Both the position numbers and the translations under genes were made by a program. From Todiramphus chloris collaris (lineage: Eukaryota; Chordata; Aves; Coraciiformes; Alcedinidae): a DNA stretch of 64,000 nt. Below the pieces are notes generated by a model. That model did not search any database and was not told the origin of the DNA. It was given only the letters and a program-made list of their open reading frames with translations. Positions 13,267 to 24,672 of this stretch are shown piece by piece (the first letter of the stretch is position 1; the number at the start of each line of letters is the position of its first letter). The stretch is taken from contig JANVCC010000076.1 of the NCBI GenBank assembly GCA_025345505.1, positions 13,098,057 to 13,162,056 on the forward strand. The letters run 5' to 3'.

Positions 13267-15588
13267 ACTATAACCTTATATGTAGTATGTGTTTTTCATG
13301 GATGTTTTAAGTCCTTCTGCCTTACTGAAATACTTCCACCAGCCTGCCCCCAGTGAAATGCGAATTCTACAGCAACCAGAAACTGAGTTTATTTCTTCTA
13401 GTGTAACATTTTCCTGAGCATGTGTGCCTAACTTGAAGTAGCAATTATGAGATTTACATGTATATAATGAAGTATCTTAAAAGTTTTTTGTATTATATAG
13501 CAAAATTTAATGACTGAAATACAGCCTTTTCCATAAACTGTGACCATTATCTATCACTAAAAAATAGAAATACAATTGTTTATCTTTTTATACAAAAAAA
13601 TTTAGATAGCTGGACCATTCATGAGAGTTGATTCAATTTTCTTAGAGTCTGCAGAACCTCACAGCTTGACAGAGGCAGGGCTCCCATGGCACCATGTCAC
13701 CAGGTTGAGCCAACAGCAAAGCTGTGAGTGTGTTCTGGATAAGCACAGGTACTAATGTGCCACATGCACACACACAAGCCCACAGGGGAGTCTCTCACCC
13801 AGGAAAAGTTAGAAATGGAATTTAGTGAGAAGGCAGGATGGAGTGCACTTATCAGGTGAAGAGCATGGCTGGACAATTGTAATGACCAGCCCTGCTTACT
13901 GCAAACTGTACAGTGAAATACAAATAGTTTTGGTTTGTTGTTTTTCTGTTAAACCTTATAATTCTCATGCAAGAAAATTGTAATTCATTTAACTAGTGTC
14001 TGGCAATATAGCTTAAGCAGAGAATAACTGAAAGCAAATAACTCTAAGGAAATTATGAAGTAACAAAATAATTTTTGTCAGACCTTTTGAAGAATGCCAA
14101 GGCTGGAATCTGAGGAATGGTGCATTACAGCATTATGCAATATTTGTAAAGTGTGGGACAAAAGAGGCTAATAATTCATGTGTGTTCAAAATAGGTATTT
14201 ACCTTGCCCTGTTTGCTTTCTTTTTCTCATATTTGTAATTCTGCAATTTTTATGAGAGAACTCTGTCCTTGAGTATCTCTTTGCTGTGAAATCTCAAAGT
14301 ACCAACTATGCAGATGCTAAAATTACTTGAAAGGCCACTTACATCTTCAGATCTGTTATTTCCTTCCGCTACCAAGTCAGAGTAATTTGTTATAACTGCT
14401 GAAGAAATGAGAAATTTGTTCTTATTTCCTCCCAATGAAAAATATCCACTATTAGGTTTATATTATTCATAATAAAAAATTCTTAAAATGCTTAACACTT
14501 AGGAGCCTACTGAACACTGAAGAATTTTCTGAAAATTATTGCTTAAAAACATATACACGATCTAAAGGACAGTTTTGCACCAATGTTTTCTACATTTTGT
14601 GCTATGTAGGCATATATTCTTTTTCAATATATAATCTAGTAACTATGACTATCCATACTTAGTGCTCATAATTCATGTCATTCCTATAGTTTTCGCAGGA
14701 CTACATTCTACTAGTTTAAGAAGAAATACAGCAATTAATGCTTAGTTTTTAAATGTTGGCTGACATATAGTATATGCTGAGGACAGCTAAAAGAAAACAG
14801 ACATGAGGGAATTTGAAAGTAACAAAATGCCTTTTAAGAGGGCATTGGAAGAATACTAAGACTGGAATAAAAAGGATAGGGGATTACGGTTTTCTGCAAT
14901 ATTAATGTTTGGTGCAGTACTCTCTGTGTGGATGCAGCTAGTGACTTCAAAGTAAAGGAGTAAAAGTTTGGGAACAAGCAGTGAGCAGGTCTGGCACTGT
15001 TCTGATACTTTTCCAGGAGGCGGGAGTTGTGGAGAGCTGACTAAAGAGGGGGAAGACTGGGGCAATCTGTGGGAGTTGGCTGTAAAGAAAAGCTTAGATG
15101 TGCTACTCTTGCTGTGTAAGGAGCCTAGAGAAGGTTTCCAGTGACATTGCCCCAAAATGAGAAAGGCACTGAACACCACCTAGCCAAAATTGAGGTCAAT
15201 TATGAGCTTAGAAGGCAAGCAACCCCTCCATCCCTGCTTGTGTAGGTATTTCTACAGGTAGGTTTACATGCATATATAGCACATGGCACGTAGGTAGTTT
15301 TGCTATGGCATCACTGAATTCTATTAAAGCTTCCCAGTGAGTGCTGTCTGGCTCTGGTGATGTGCTAGCCTTTACTTGGTCTGTGTGTACTCTCTTCTAC
15401 AGAAGGGTTCCCAAGAATCAGAGCATTCACTTAGTTTCTTTCCCATAATCTTGTACTTTCTCTGTACTGTCTTTATATCATGAATATCAATTGGCATTAT
15501 AGACACTTTAGCGGGCTCTTTCTTTCTGAGGTGTTTGAAGAAGGATTTGAAACCCACTTTGATCCCTGTGTCTAGTTCCTCCTCAAAT

Positions 15589-15615
15589 CCCCCTGCCTCC
15601 CCCCTCCCCGCCCCC
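15589..15615 (-). other. Putative G-quadruplex motif
   Basis: On the minus strand the sequence has four G-runs of 5, 4, 6 and 5 bases separated by loops of 1 (C), 1 (A) and 5 (AGGCA) bases. This fits the standard G3+N1-7 quadruplex pattern, with very short loops in two places, and it lies in AT-rich DNA. The sequence match is certain; any folding or function is inference. Confidence 0.75.
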
Positions 15616-18600
15616 AGCTCCTTCCTAACTACATTTTTTAATTTATCCTGCTGAAGTTTAATATTTTTTTCTTTAGTTTTCTTTCATAATTTATTTTTAG
15701 TATTTTAAGATTATATTCTTATTTTATCCCATGCATAGGATTCTAGCTTTTGAGTGGAAATGTTTCTGGGTGAATGAAGAAAGCAAACCTTCCCAATTAA
15801 ATGAAAATTTAGGACTTTAAAATGAAACAAAACCTCTATAAAAGCCCAAGACCATCTCTTTGACAAGTATGTGAAAATTCATGGCAAATTTTATGGACAA
15901 TCTCTCCCTTATGGGAAGAACTCTGCAAGTAGAAGAGTTTTGTAAAGAAGAACAAAATCTAAAAAACCATGATCACATAAACGTAAAAGGACAGTAACTA
16001 TAGAAAATGCATATTATGGAAGTCATAACTTTCAGAAATTGTTTTCTGTGCATTGTGTCTTTTTCCTAATTTTACCTCTTTGGATTTTAAAATTCTGAAT
16101 ATTTTTTAAACTGCACTTGCTAGAACATTCTAAGCCTATTTTTGTTCTTTTAACAATGAGTACAGTAAATAAATTGTCCTTTCATAGCATGTCAAAGTGG
16201 ACATGGACTGTAAAATATTATTCTTAATACACTTTAATAATTTTTCAAATAATTTCCTGTATACTTATATTCCCTTGCTTGTAGCTTCAGGATGTTGGAA
16301 ATTCTTAAATTTTATTATAGTTTATGCTTATATTTGTTATATGGTATAAAGGCAATATATTAATTAGTAGCCTGAGATATGCAAATTACTGCAGGAGTAG
16401 GAAAAACACAGTGAATGGCCCTTTAAGACTGCAGAAACAGTAAAACAGACCTTACAGATAGAGCTGTGCTATTTTTATCGTGTTAGAGACTGTTTTTTGA
16501 GCAGTGGATACATTTCAACATATTCATAGTAGGCTACTCCTTATGTGTAGAGTTTGGGGTTCAGGTGTTTCAAGAGTCTTGTAATATAATGACTTAGATG
16601 ATGTTGATATGAATAATGCATGGTACACTGGAGACAGAGTGAATTTGCTGGGTTTTATGGGACCTGTATTGATAATAGTGATCCATTTGTAACAGAATAG
16701 GGAATTCTCTTCTGGAGCTGAAAAATCTGAGTTTCCATGACATCAGTAATACCCATATAAGAAGAAATACATTGATAAGCTGTGCACAGGGAGAAGAATT
16801 GTACTCTTGTGAACCAGTCATAGTTGTATCTGAAGACCAGGATTACTTGATTTCACCAAAATGCATTTCAGGTCTAGGTACTTCTTTGTGACAGTCTTCC
16901 TAAATGATAAAAAAAAGCGAAAGCACATTGAGAAACTAATTAAATCATTATAGTTGTGAGAATTACAAAAAGAAGGAAAAAAAAAAAATCCAAAAACTGT
17001 GTACAAAAAAAAAAAAAAAATTGTTTATGTTCCAGTTTCTGGTCAAACTCCATGCTAATCACACTGAAAGGAATAAATACCATAACTTACTGAAATTGTG
17101 TTGACCTTTAGAGTTTAAAATTGAAAGGGTTTTATGATGTCCTTTGCAGATGCTTACAGTTTATAAAAATTCTATGAAAGGATGGGAATGTTAAGTAAAG
17201 ATAACATGAGAAATATCTGTGAAATACATTTTTTTTGTTACTGTCAAGTTATATAGTACAATACATGGAGGACCAGTGCATTTTATGGGAACAAAAATCA
17301 ATTATGGGAATAGAGCAGAAAAGCTGAAATATTGGGGGTTTACAAATAATTTTCAATTTCACCTTTGCTACAGTATAAGTAGGTAAATTGAAAAAACGTT
17401 TACAAGTAGTATAAAGTATATAAATTTATTTCTTTTATTACTTCAGTACCCAAGATTTAAAACATATTTCATAGAGAAAATCAGCAGATAAATTATTTTC
17501 TTAAAGAGACTGAGTGAGATCAATAGATAAATTGAGAAGATAGAAGTATAATACGACTCAGGAAAAAACGCTGTTACTCAAGTGTTAATTCTTGTATTTT
17601 ATGTACTCATGCATGCTTGCAGGAATGATGGAGAATCATTGGCAAAACATTGGTAGAAGTTGCCCAGAGACTATAAGGGACACCTTTTATGCTCTGAACA
17701 GTTGGGATTGGATGTCTAAGAAACACAGAATCAGAGAGAACGCCTTGTTAGTGTTAAGGAAACTAAATGGAATACGTTAGTGTTTTAATATGCTTAGGCA
17801 TCCTGAATTTTCATATAAGGGAGCTTTCCCCAGTGATTGCCACAGCCTCGTGCAAGTATGCTAAGGCTGCCTAGAGAATCCTGTGTGCCTTTTAGCATTT
17901 AGCAGCAAAATACCAAAGTACATTTGTTGATCATGTGTTGGAACCATCTTGAACTTTATAGCTGAGTATCTAGGGAAAGGAACTCTCAGCTGGAGAGCAG
18001 AAGCTATGAAGCAACTGTGATACTCTTGAAAGAATGATCTATTCATAAGGGAAGGCACAGAAGAAAGGAAGAAAATGTGGGAAGGCAATACCACGGTGTA
18101 AAGGAGAAATCTATAGAGAATGTAGCGGTAAAAAAAAAGATGACTGTAACAAGGGAAACTGAGTTACATGAAAGTGAACTTTGAATTCGTTTTGCCGTCC
18201 ATTTCAAAGTAATGAATTTTTTCTTTCCAGTGTAGTCCTTGGTTTTTTGTTTCTTTATTTTGTGTTCGTTTTTTTTTTTTTCTCTGTTGGTTTGTTGTGG
18301 GATTTTTTTCAGGTTGTTTTTTGGTTTCCCTTCCGCCACCAAAGACTTTAAGGCTAGGCACTGCTGAGATGCCTGTTGAGCATATTTATGTTTTGAATAT
18401 CTCCGAGAGCAGCAGTATGGTATGTGGATTTCTGTTGCTGCAGGAGGAATCCATGCAATGATTCTCTTTGCTTGGCAGAAATTGTGATAGAATCATAAGG
18501 TAGGACAACAGTCAGTGCTTTTTACACTCTTAGTTTTTGTCATTATGGAATGTGCTTTTCTGACTGTTGGACTGCTATGTGACTATATAGTGTTCCCCTT

Positions 18601-19141
18601 CACCCACTTGTGTGAAGTTGTTCAAAGAGTCACAACTGTGTGTTAAGCCTGAATGTTTGTTTAGGCATGCACTGGTAATGAAAGCTAAGTATGTTGGAAC
18701 ATAAGAGTGACTGAAACCCCAGTGTGGTTTAGCAGGCTGCCTGTGCAGCATTGGGTACTAGAAGCCTGACCCTGTGACAGCCTGTGGCATGGAGCTGAAG
18801 ACTGTAGGATTGCAGCTGCTGAGGAACACAGCAAGTAAACACGATGGGGCAAGTTCAGAGATGGGCAGCCAAGCTGGTGAAGGGGCTGGAGAACAGCACC
18901 TAATAAGAGAGGCTGAGGGAATTGGGATTGATTGGAGAAGAGAAGGCTGAGGGGACACCTTATTGCTCTCTACAAGTACCTGAAATGAGGTTGTGGTGAG
19001 GTGGGTGCCAGCTGCTTTTCTCAAGTACATAGTGACAGGACTAGAGGAAATGGCCTGAAGTTGCACCAGGGGAGATTTAGACTAGATTAGGAAGAATTTG
19101 TTCGCTGAAAGTGTTGTCAGGCACTGGAATAGGCTACCCAG

Positions 19142-19663
19142 TGTTATGAATAAAGATTCCATTAATTAACTAGTAACAGTTATGTTTATTATATGGGGTT
19201 AATAAAAGGCAAGTAAACAGTGCTGGGTGTGCGGGGAGTCTTCGCTCTACCAACACGCACGCACGACACAACAACAGATCCTCTTTTATACTTTTTATCC
19301 TAATACATATTCATAGTAATTCCAAGAAGAGGGAGGGTCATTGTAATTAAGTCTTTTGGAAGGGGCGTTCCTGCTTCAGCGCATGCATTCCCTGTCCTGG
19401 GGGTCTCCCTGGTGGTCATCCACGATGAAGGCTGTAGTCCTCCTCACCGGCTTCGTCCTTCACCCGACCTCCACCTCATCTACTTGTCCTTATAAGGTCT
19501 GTCTGGGCCACAAATGTTGTGGCTAGACAAATGATGAGCATGTGGAAACTGTTTCATTCCTGCTTCTGTTGGTTCAGTAGTTTTCCACAGCTTATCTACA
19601 TTAGTGACTCTCCTGGCATGCCTCACCACAGCACCGACAAGAATTTTGACACCATTTATCACA
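19142..19663 (-). mobile_element. Solo LTR of an endogenous retrovirus, inserted in CR1
   Basis: This 522-bp sequence begins TGTTATGA and ends TTATCACA on the plus strand, giving TG...CA ends with imperfect inverted termini. It is flanked by the 4-bp duplication CCAG (19138-19141 and 19664-19667). Read on the minus strand it shows LTR architecture: a TATAAAAG box near 19282-19290, an AATAAAC-type poly(A) signal near 19177-19183, and a C/T-rich end segment. The insertion interrupts a CR1. No internal retroviral sequence adjoins it, so it is a recombined single LTR. A 4-bp duplication is typical of gamma-like (class I) viruses; I do not recognise the named subfamily. Confidence 0.85.
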
Positions 19664-19755
19664 CCAGTGAGGTGGTGAAGTCACTATCCCTGGAGGTATT
19701 CAAAAAACATGTAGATGAGGGTCTTCAGGACATGCTTTAGTGGGATGGTAAAGTG

Positions 19756-19805
19756 GGTTTTTCTGTAGGTTTTGTTTTGTTTTCATTTGGTTTTTTGTTG
19801 TTTGG
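19756..19805 (+). repeat. G/T-rich low-complexity tract inside a CR1 3' UTR
   Basis: The tract contains GGGTTTTTCTG, GGTTTTGTTTTG and GGTTTTTTGTTGTTTGG segments, with almost no A or C. It sits between the CR1 end of ORF2 and the GGTCTTTTCCAACC block, where CR1 normally has a short mixed sequence that includes TTAGGTTAACGGTTGG. It therefore arose, or was expanded, after the CR1 inserted. Confidence 0.7.
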
Positions 19806-19862
19806 ATGCAGTGATTTTAGGGGTCTTTTCCAACCGTGAGAGTTCTGTGATCCTGTGTGATG

Positions 19863-22800
19863 CGGTTAAAGAAGCAAGGCAGGATTCTGATGACATTTTT
19901 TTCTGAGGAACCTCATGAGAATCAAACTGTCTTCATAAAATGTTGAACTGGAAAACAGTAGTAAAAACATACCTCCGTATTTTTCAACTGCCTAAAAACC
20001 AGAAGTATACTTCCAGTAATGTGTTACGTGAGATTTGTTTTGGTTATAAGAGCTCAAGGAAGATAAAGAACCAACAGTTTAGAGTCAATACTGTTGTCTG
20101 AACTCTCTTCAAAGGATCACTTTTCATTAAAAATTAAAAAAAAAAGATTTTGTTAAGCATAAAACTGCAACATGGGAAGAAGTGTGTCCTTTTTCCTTAA
20201 AATCCAGAAAAGTACTGTCTTCAAGTGGTAAGAGCTTGCTTGGGATAAATTTATTTCAATGCCCTAGATAGTGAGGCTTAAAATATTTGAATAAACTAAT
20301 AACGCCATTAACAAGAGCCCATAAATACAGGTTTATTTGTTTTACTAATATATACATACTAGATATAAGTCTAGTTATCAATTTAGTTCTGTTAGATATA
20401 ATTAAAACTATAGATAGATCTATGGCATTGTGGGAACTTCCTTGATCTAAATGAGAATATTAAAAATTATAGTAAATCTTTTAAATCTCTCTGTTCTGCC
20501 TATTTTATAAATTTACCATTAGATTTAAACCTGGGAAAAGCAAAAAGAAGGAATGTTTTGGACATGCTTTTCTTTAGCGAATATGGAACTGTGTTGCATT
20601 AAGAAATTTATAATTCATCAGGCTGGCCTTACTTACTTAAATGAAACAAGTGTAAAACTATTCTCCTAGGTACTATGCAAATAAAATCCCAGTTGTGAAC
20701 ATTTACCACAAAATACATGATACATGAACACCACAGGCAACAGAGTACCAATTAAGCAAGCTGCCTTCCAGATGGTGCTGTCTCTAATTTTGGATAATTG
20801 CTTGAAATGATACGGGGGGGGGGGAGAAAGTGTTAAACTTGCTCTAGTCTAGATATATTATCCAAAACATGAAGGACTCAAATCCTTAGCAGTTCGCTTG
20901 CATTTTAATTTGAAGAAGCTAGTATTTGAGAGAATTAATGATACTGGCAAATGCGTGGGAAAACTAAATTCTTTCAAAACTGTGTTTAAAAGGAGCAACC
21001 CAGCAGCAATTACACAGAACTTTCAGACTGCGCAAATGTGAAAGAAGCATTATATATGTCTGGTGTGATTCATCATAATATGATTATAAAATTCTAAAGA
21101 CATGCATCTGTGTTTGGTTTAGGCCTCTGAAAGAGGCTCTTGCTTTTCCTACTTTTTGACCACTCTTAGGTGCGGATTTGAGAAGTCCCCTGCTAGAATA
21201 AGTGTAGTGGAAAGATCAAACAGCACAGTGTCTTTTTTTTTTCCCATCTTTTCTCAGCTTATTTGCTCTGACAGCGAGGCATGTCAAGTGTGAACGCGCA
21301 TTGTAGAATCTGTCGTTCGTTATCTGAAAATTCTCACAGCCCTTGATTACTTTTAGCCAAAAAAAAAAAAAAAAAAAAAGAAGTTTAGAACCTATCATAA
21401 AGGCAAAGAGAAAAAATCCACTGGATAAGAAACAATCATTAACTACTTGTATTGATGATATGCTTTAATAGACAGAGAAACTCAGGTTCCATTGCATGAA
21501 AATTGCATTTGTAGAAGCTATTCAGTGCTATCAACAACCACTGCATGTAGTGCTGTCTCTCTGTGCTCTTTCTGTTTGAAATGTGCTGAACTTTGCCTAG
21601 GGAGAGATTCAAGGGCAGGTCTAAATTCCTGCTTCAGCAGGGACACCCTGATCATTTCCCAGTAAAGGGTTTTATTATATTTACATTTTTATGGAAGAAG
21701 CTGTGCTACTGTTCTCTCCATTAGAGGAGTTTTTGTCTCTCCAGATTTCCACAATGTTCAGTTGTTTGGGCCGATATTAAGAAATTGATTTTTTTTTTTC
21801 TTCCTATCTCCCTAAGAGTAAGTATCCTGTGTGCTTCTCTTGCTTTCCATGTCTGAAAACTTTCAATAGAATTGTATAAACAGAGCTACACAATAGCATA
21901 GTACAAAATTAAACACGTTCTGATTTTTGTCACTGGAAATATTTTTTTCAATGGACCAATATTCTCATATCTATCAGTCAGAATCTTTATTGCTCTATAG
22001 AATTTAGAAGTGAGTTTTGATTTTCAGAGTATAGAGTACTTAGCAAACTGATCATAATGTTTTACCAGAAATACCTTTCCTTCATTCCACGGAGCTGGCT
22101 GAGTACATCCTCTGAATGGCAGCAAGAGGTGGTCAACTAGCCATGTGCTTATTGTCCCTTCCCCCTTTTTTAGTTTTGCCTTTGTTTTTGTGAGAAAGCA
22201 GATGGAATATGATTTTCATCATATCCATATTAATTGAAATATGGATGTTCCTGTAAGCAAAGATCAACGGGCCAAACTGTTCATAGGCAAAGTGCCATGG
22301 CAATGTTCTCTGAGAATATGATACAATTTATATACAGAAATGTGCTTGTGATTGGTATCCATGGTACAGAGAACCAGTCTATATCGAGCCTGTGTAAGTC
22401 CAGAGCTTGATCCTGACATTTGCTAGCACTGTAAAAGGAGGATGCCATGTAAATGGGGAGCAAAGTGGAGATAGGGATAAAAGGGACATCATGTGATGCT
22501 GAAGTGCATGGCACATGAACCAGTACTAAAGGAAATGATCTAAAGTAGCTCCGTCATGCATGTACTGTATAATAAAGATAATTGTTTCCAATTAGGAAGA
22601 CTTCAATTTGATTGAGCACTGTGTGTTTAAACTACCTTTTGTTTGTCAGCTCTGATTTTGTACCAGCTGCTTTTCTTTGATGCATTTTAGTCTTGTATTT
22701 GGAAAGGTAGTGAAGAATCATATCCAATCCACTCTCTGCATGTTTCTTATGATTTTGTAGGCCTTAGACATGTAGGGTTTGATTTAAATCTCCTTAGTTG

Positions 22801-24187
22801 ATGTTCTTGTCCTTTTCCAGTTCTATATATCATTTTTTCGAGATACATAACCTAGACCTGGGCAGTGTATTGAAACTGGGGCAAACCGTCATTTATGTTA
22901 CGGTAGTCATATATTATTTCTCTATTCCTAACCATAATTCATATCTTCAGCTTTCTTTTTTTTTTTGTTTCCTATTGAACAGTAAGCTGAAATTTTCAGA
23001 GAACAGTCATCTACAACCCTAATGTTTAATTTCCTCAGGGGCAATGTTCACCTTAGATCCCATTATTTAATATGTGGATTTACAACAGTTCTACATAATG
23101 TGTGTCCAGTATACAGTTACCAACACTGAATTTAGTTATCTAGCCACTGCATCCTGTAATGGTTTTCTGTAATTTCTGTGTAATTTTCTGCTTTTCTGCA
23201 CAAAATAACTCAACATCATGGAAACACTGGATAAGTGGGTGTTGACACCCAGGGAGGGAGAAGGGTTGCTGACTCTGTTTTTTTCTATTTGTTGAATTCT
23301 TGTTCCTACTTGGAGGTGTATGGATGACATCAACTTTATCTTCACAAAATTTTTCCATCTACAAATGTACAAGTTTTAATTGCTTTTGTTTATTGTTGTA
23401 CCTTTGGGCCCAGTCCTGTCCCTGATGTTTTATGGGAAGTGCTTTATTCTAGCAGGGGATCTGAGAGCAGTTGGGCTTCACCAACCACAAGACTTCCAGA
23501 AATTAAGAGGGGCTTACAGAAAATACATGCTTTATAACATCCTGATTAAAAGAGTAAATGTTCTTGGTTTGTACTTTATTAGACACTTGTGTTTGAAGAA
23601 ACTTAAATAGCACTTACAAAGTCACTGGTTTTGCCATCATACCACTTGTCTGACAAATAGTCACAAACTTCAGTTGTACAAGTATTGGAAGCATTATGGT
23701 GGCAAAATGACAAAGGTATTCCAGTAGCTAATTTTAAGTACTAGTTAATACACATTAGAATAAATGGTCAAATATTTTTAGTATATTATTTGGGATAGAT
23801 TTGGTCTGGCCTGTATAGAGTTTGCTTCATTTTGACTTTCAGTATTTTTCACTAAAGTTAACACTAGTCAGTCTCAGCACAAACCAATATGCATATATTG
23901 TTATTAGGAATAATATCTATTAAGATGTGGGCTGTGGAGAGATCAAAATGATGTTCTGAAGTAGAAGACTAAGGCTTCCTATCAGGAAAATTAGAGGTTT
24001 AATTTTCCTTGTCATATCTGGTTTGTGGTAACCTAACAAAGTATCGTAAGTATCTCTCCAGGCAGCAGTGCAGGACAGAAGAACAGTACATTGTAGAAAT
24101 ACCATGTAGTTCACTTTTTTCTGTATCATGTCAGAACTGCAAATACTTCTGTAAAATTAAAATTTTTCACATACATTTGCTAAGATC
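19863..24187. other. Gene-free AT-rich DNA
   Basis: No gene or repeat family is recognised in these 4.3 kb. Features are a G10 run (20814-20824), a 21-A run (21359-21379), a small cluster of CpGs upstream of that run (about 21270-21320) and T-runs near 21790 and 22955. Overlapping short frames on the minus strand at 23136-23372 (78 and 72 codons) have no recognisable domain. Confidence 0.55.
21359..21379 (+). repeat. Poly-A run
   Basis: Twenty-one consecutive A residues follow the text TTTTAGCC. Comparable homopolymer runs of 16-20 A or T occur at 17005-17020, 37459-37477, 57927-57946 and 59551-59569. I found no retrocopy attached to any of them. Confidence 0.9.
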
Positions 24188-24672
24188 TGATGCAGTCCCT
24201 AATATGACCGAAGACTCCAGGGACTCCTCTGGGTTGAAATTAAGACACAAATGAGGTCAGATGTCACTTTGCAGACAAAGGTACTTTATTAGTGCTCTTA
24301 CAACTTAGCAAAAGAGAAGAAAGTGAAGTTGTAAAGAAGAAGGAGGGATAGATTAGCATACCACCCACACGTTCCAGTGGTGTCTCATTGGCTGGACTCT
24401 CTTGGTGGGAGAAGCTTTGAATTCTCAGTCCACGTATACATCATTTATTGTCCATGTCCCCTCCCCTTTCAGGATATAGTCCATTACATCTCAGAACTGC
24501 TTTGCATTGCCTTGCTCCTGCGTTACATCACTCCTGTGGCTGATGCACATGCCATCACTAAGGGGTCTTTCAGTGGTCTCCAAAAGAAAGGACCCCAGGC
24601 CCAGGCTCATGTGCAGTTTGAGGAATGGGGTGGTGGTAGGTGGGCATAGTTAACCAAGTTACTCCTTTCACA
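24188..24672 (-). mobile_element. Probable solo LTR remnant, family not identified
   Basis: Read on the minus strand, the sequence starts TGTGAAAGGAGTAACTTGG (plus end 24672). It then carries a CCAAT box in CAGCCAATGAGAC (about 24385-24397), an A/T-rich box TATGCTAATCTATC (about 24349-24362) and a canonical AATAAAG poly(A) signal (about 24285-24291) followed about 20 bases later by a GT-containing stretch. This order and spacing (CCAAT, TATA-like, AATAAA) is what an LTR shows. The low-coordinate end is uncertain (TG at 24188, 24191 or 24215) and I found no convincing target duplication, so the call rests on internal architecture. It could instead be another promoter-like retroelement fragment. 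Confidence 0.45.

Larger units (their letters stand above)
12481..18849. other. Gene-free AT-rich DNA with simple repeats
   Basis: I see no supported gene or transposon in these 6.4 kb. The stretch contains a poly-A/CAAA tract (13161-13266), a C-rich run with G-quadruplex potential on the minus strand (15589-15615), an octamer-type ATGCAAAT (16379-16386), a 16-A run (17005-17020) and a G/T-rich tract (18239-18327). Short open frames, such as 61 codons at 15372-15557 (minus) and 62 codons at 17592-17780 (plus), have no recognisable domain. Confidence 0.55.
18850..19862 (+). mobile_element. CR1 LINE 3' end, split by a solo LTR
   Basis: Only the last part of a CR1 is present, on the plus strand. 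It starts in the C-terminal ORF2 region (GAGTTCAGAGATGGGCAGCC-like segment near 18852) and continues through the GACAGGACTAGAGGAAATGG and AGGCTACCCAG blocks to 19141. It resumes at 19664 with GAGGTGGTGAAGTCACTATC and ends with GGTCTTTTCCAACC and a short TTCTGTGATCCTGTGTGATG tail. The two halves join in register once the 522-bp LTR at 19142-19663 is removed. The 3' UTR also holds an extra G/T-rich tract (19756-19805) that typical CR1 ends lack. The copy is 5'-truncated and noncoding. Confidence 0.9.

Noticed and set aside
14856-15179. 107-codon minus-strand open frame as a possible host exon
   Set aside because: No recognisable domain, low-complexity Ser/Pro/Leu composition, and no supported splice context.
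17549-17560. TAATACGACTCA resembles a T7 promoter
   Set aside because: Only the first 12 bases match and the essential CTATAG end is absent (followed by GGAAAA). Chance match in animal DNA.
18758-19066. 102-codon minus-strand open frame
   Set aside because: Antisense of the CR1 3' fragment at 18850-19141; no independent coding evidence.
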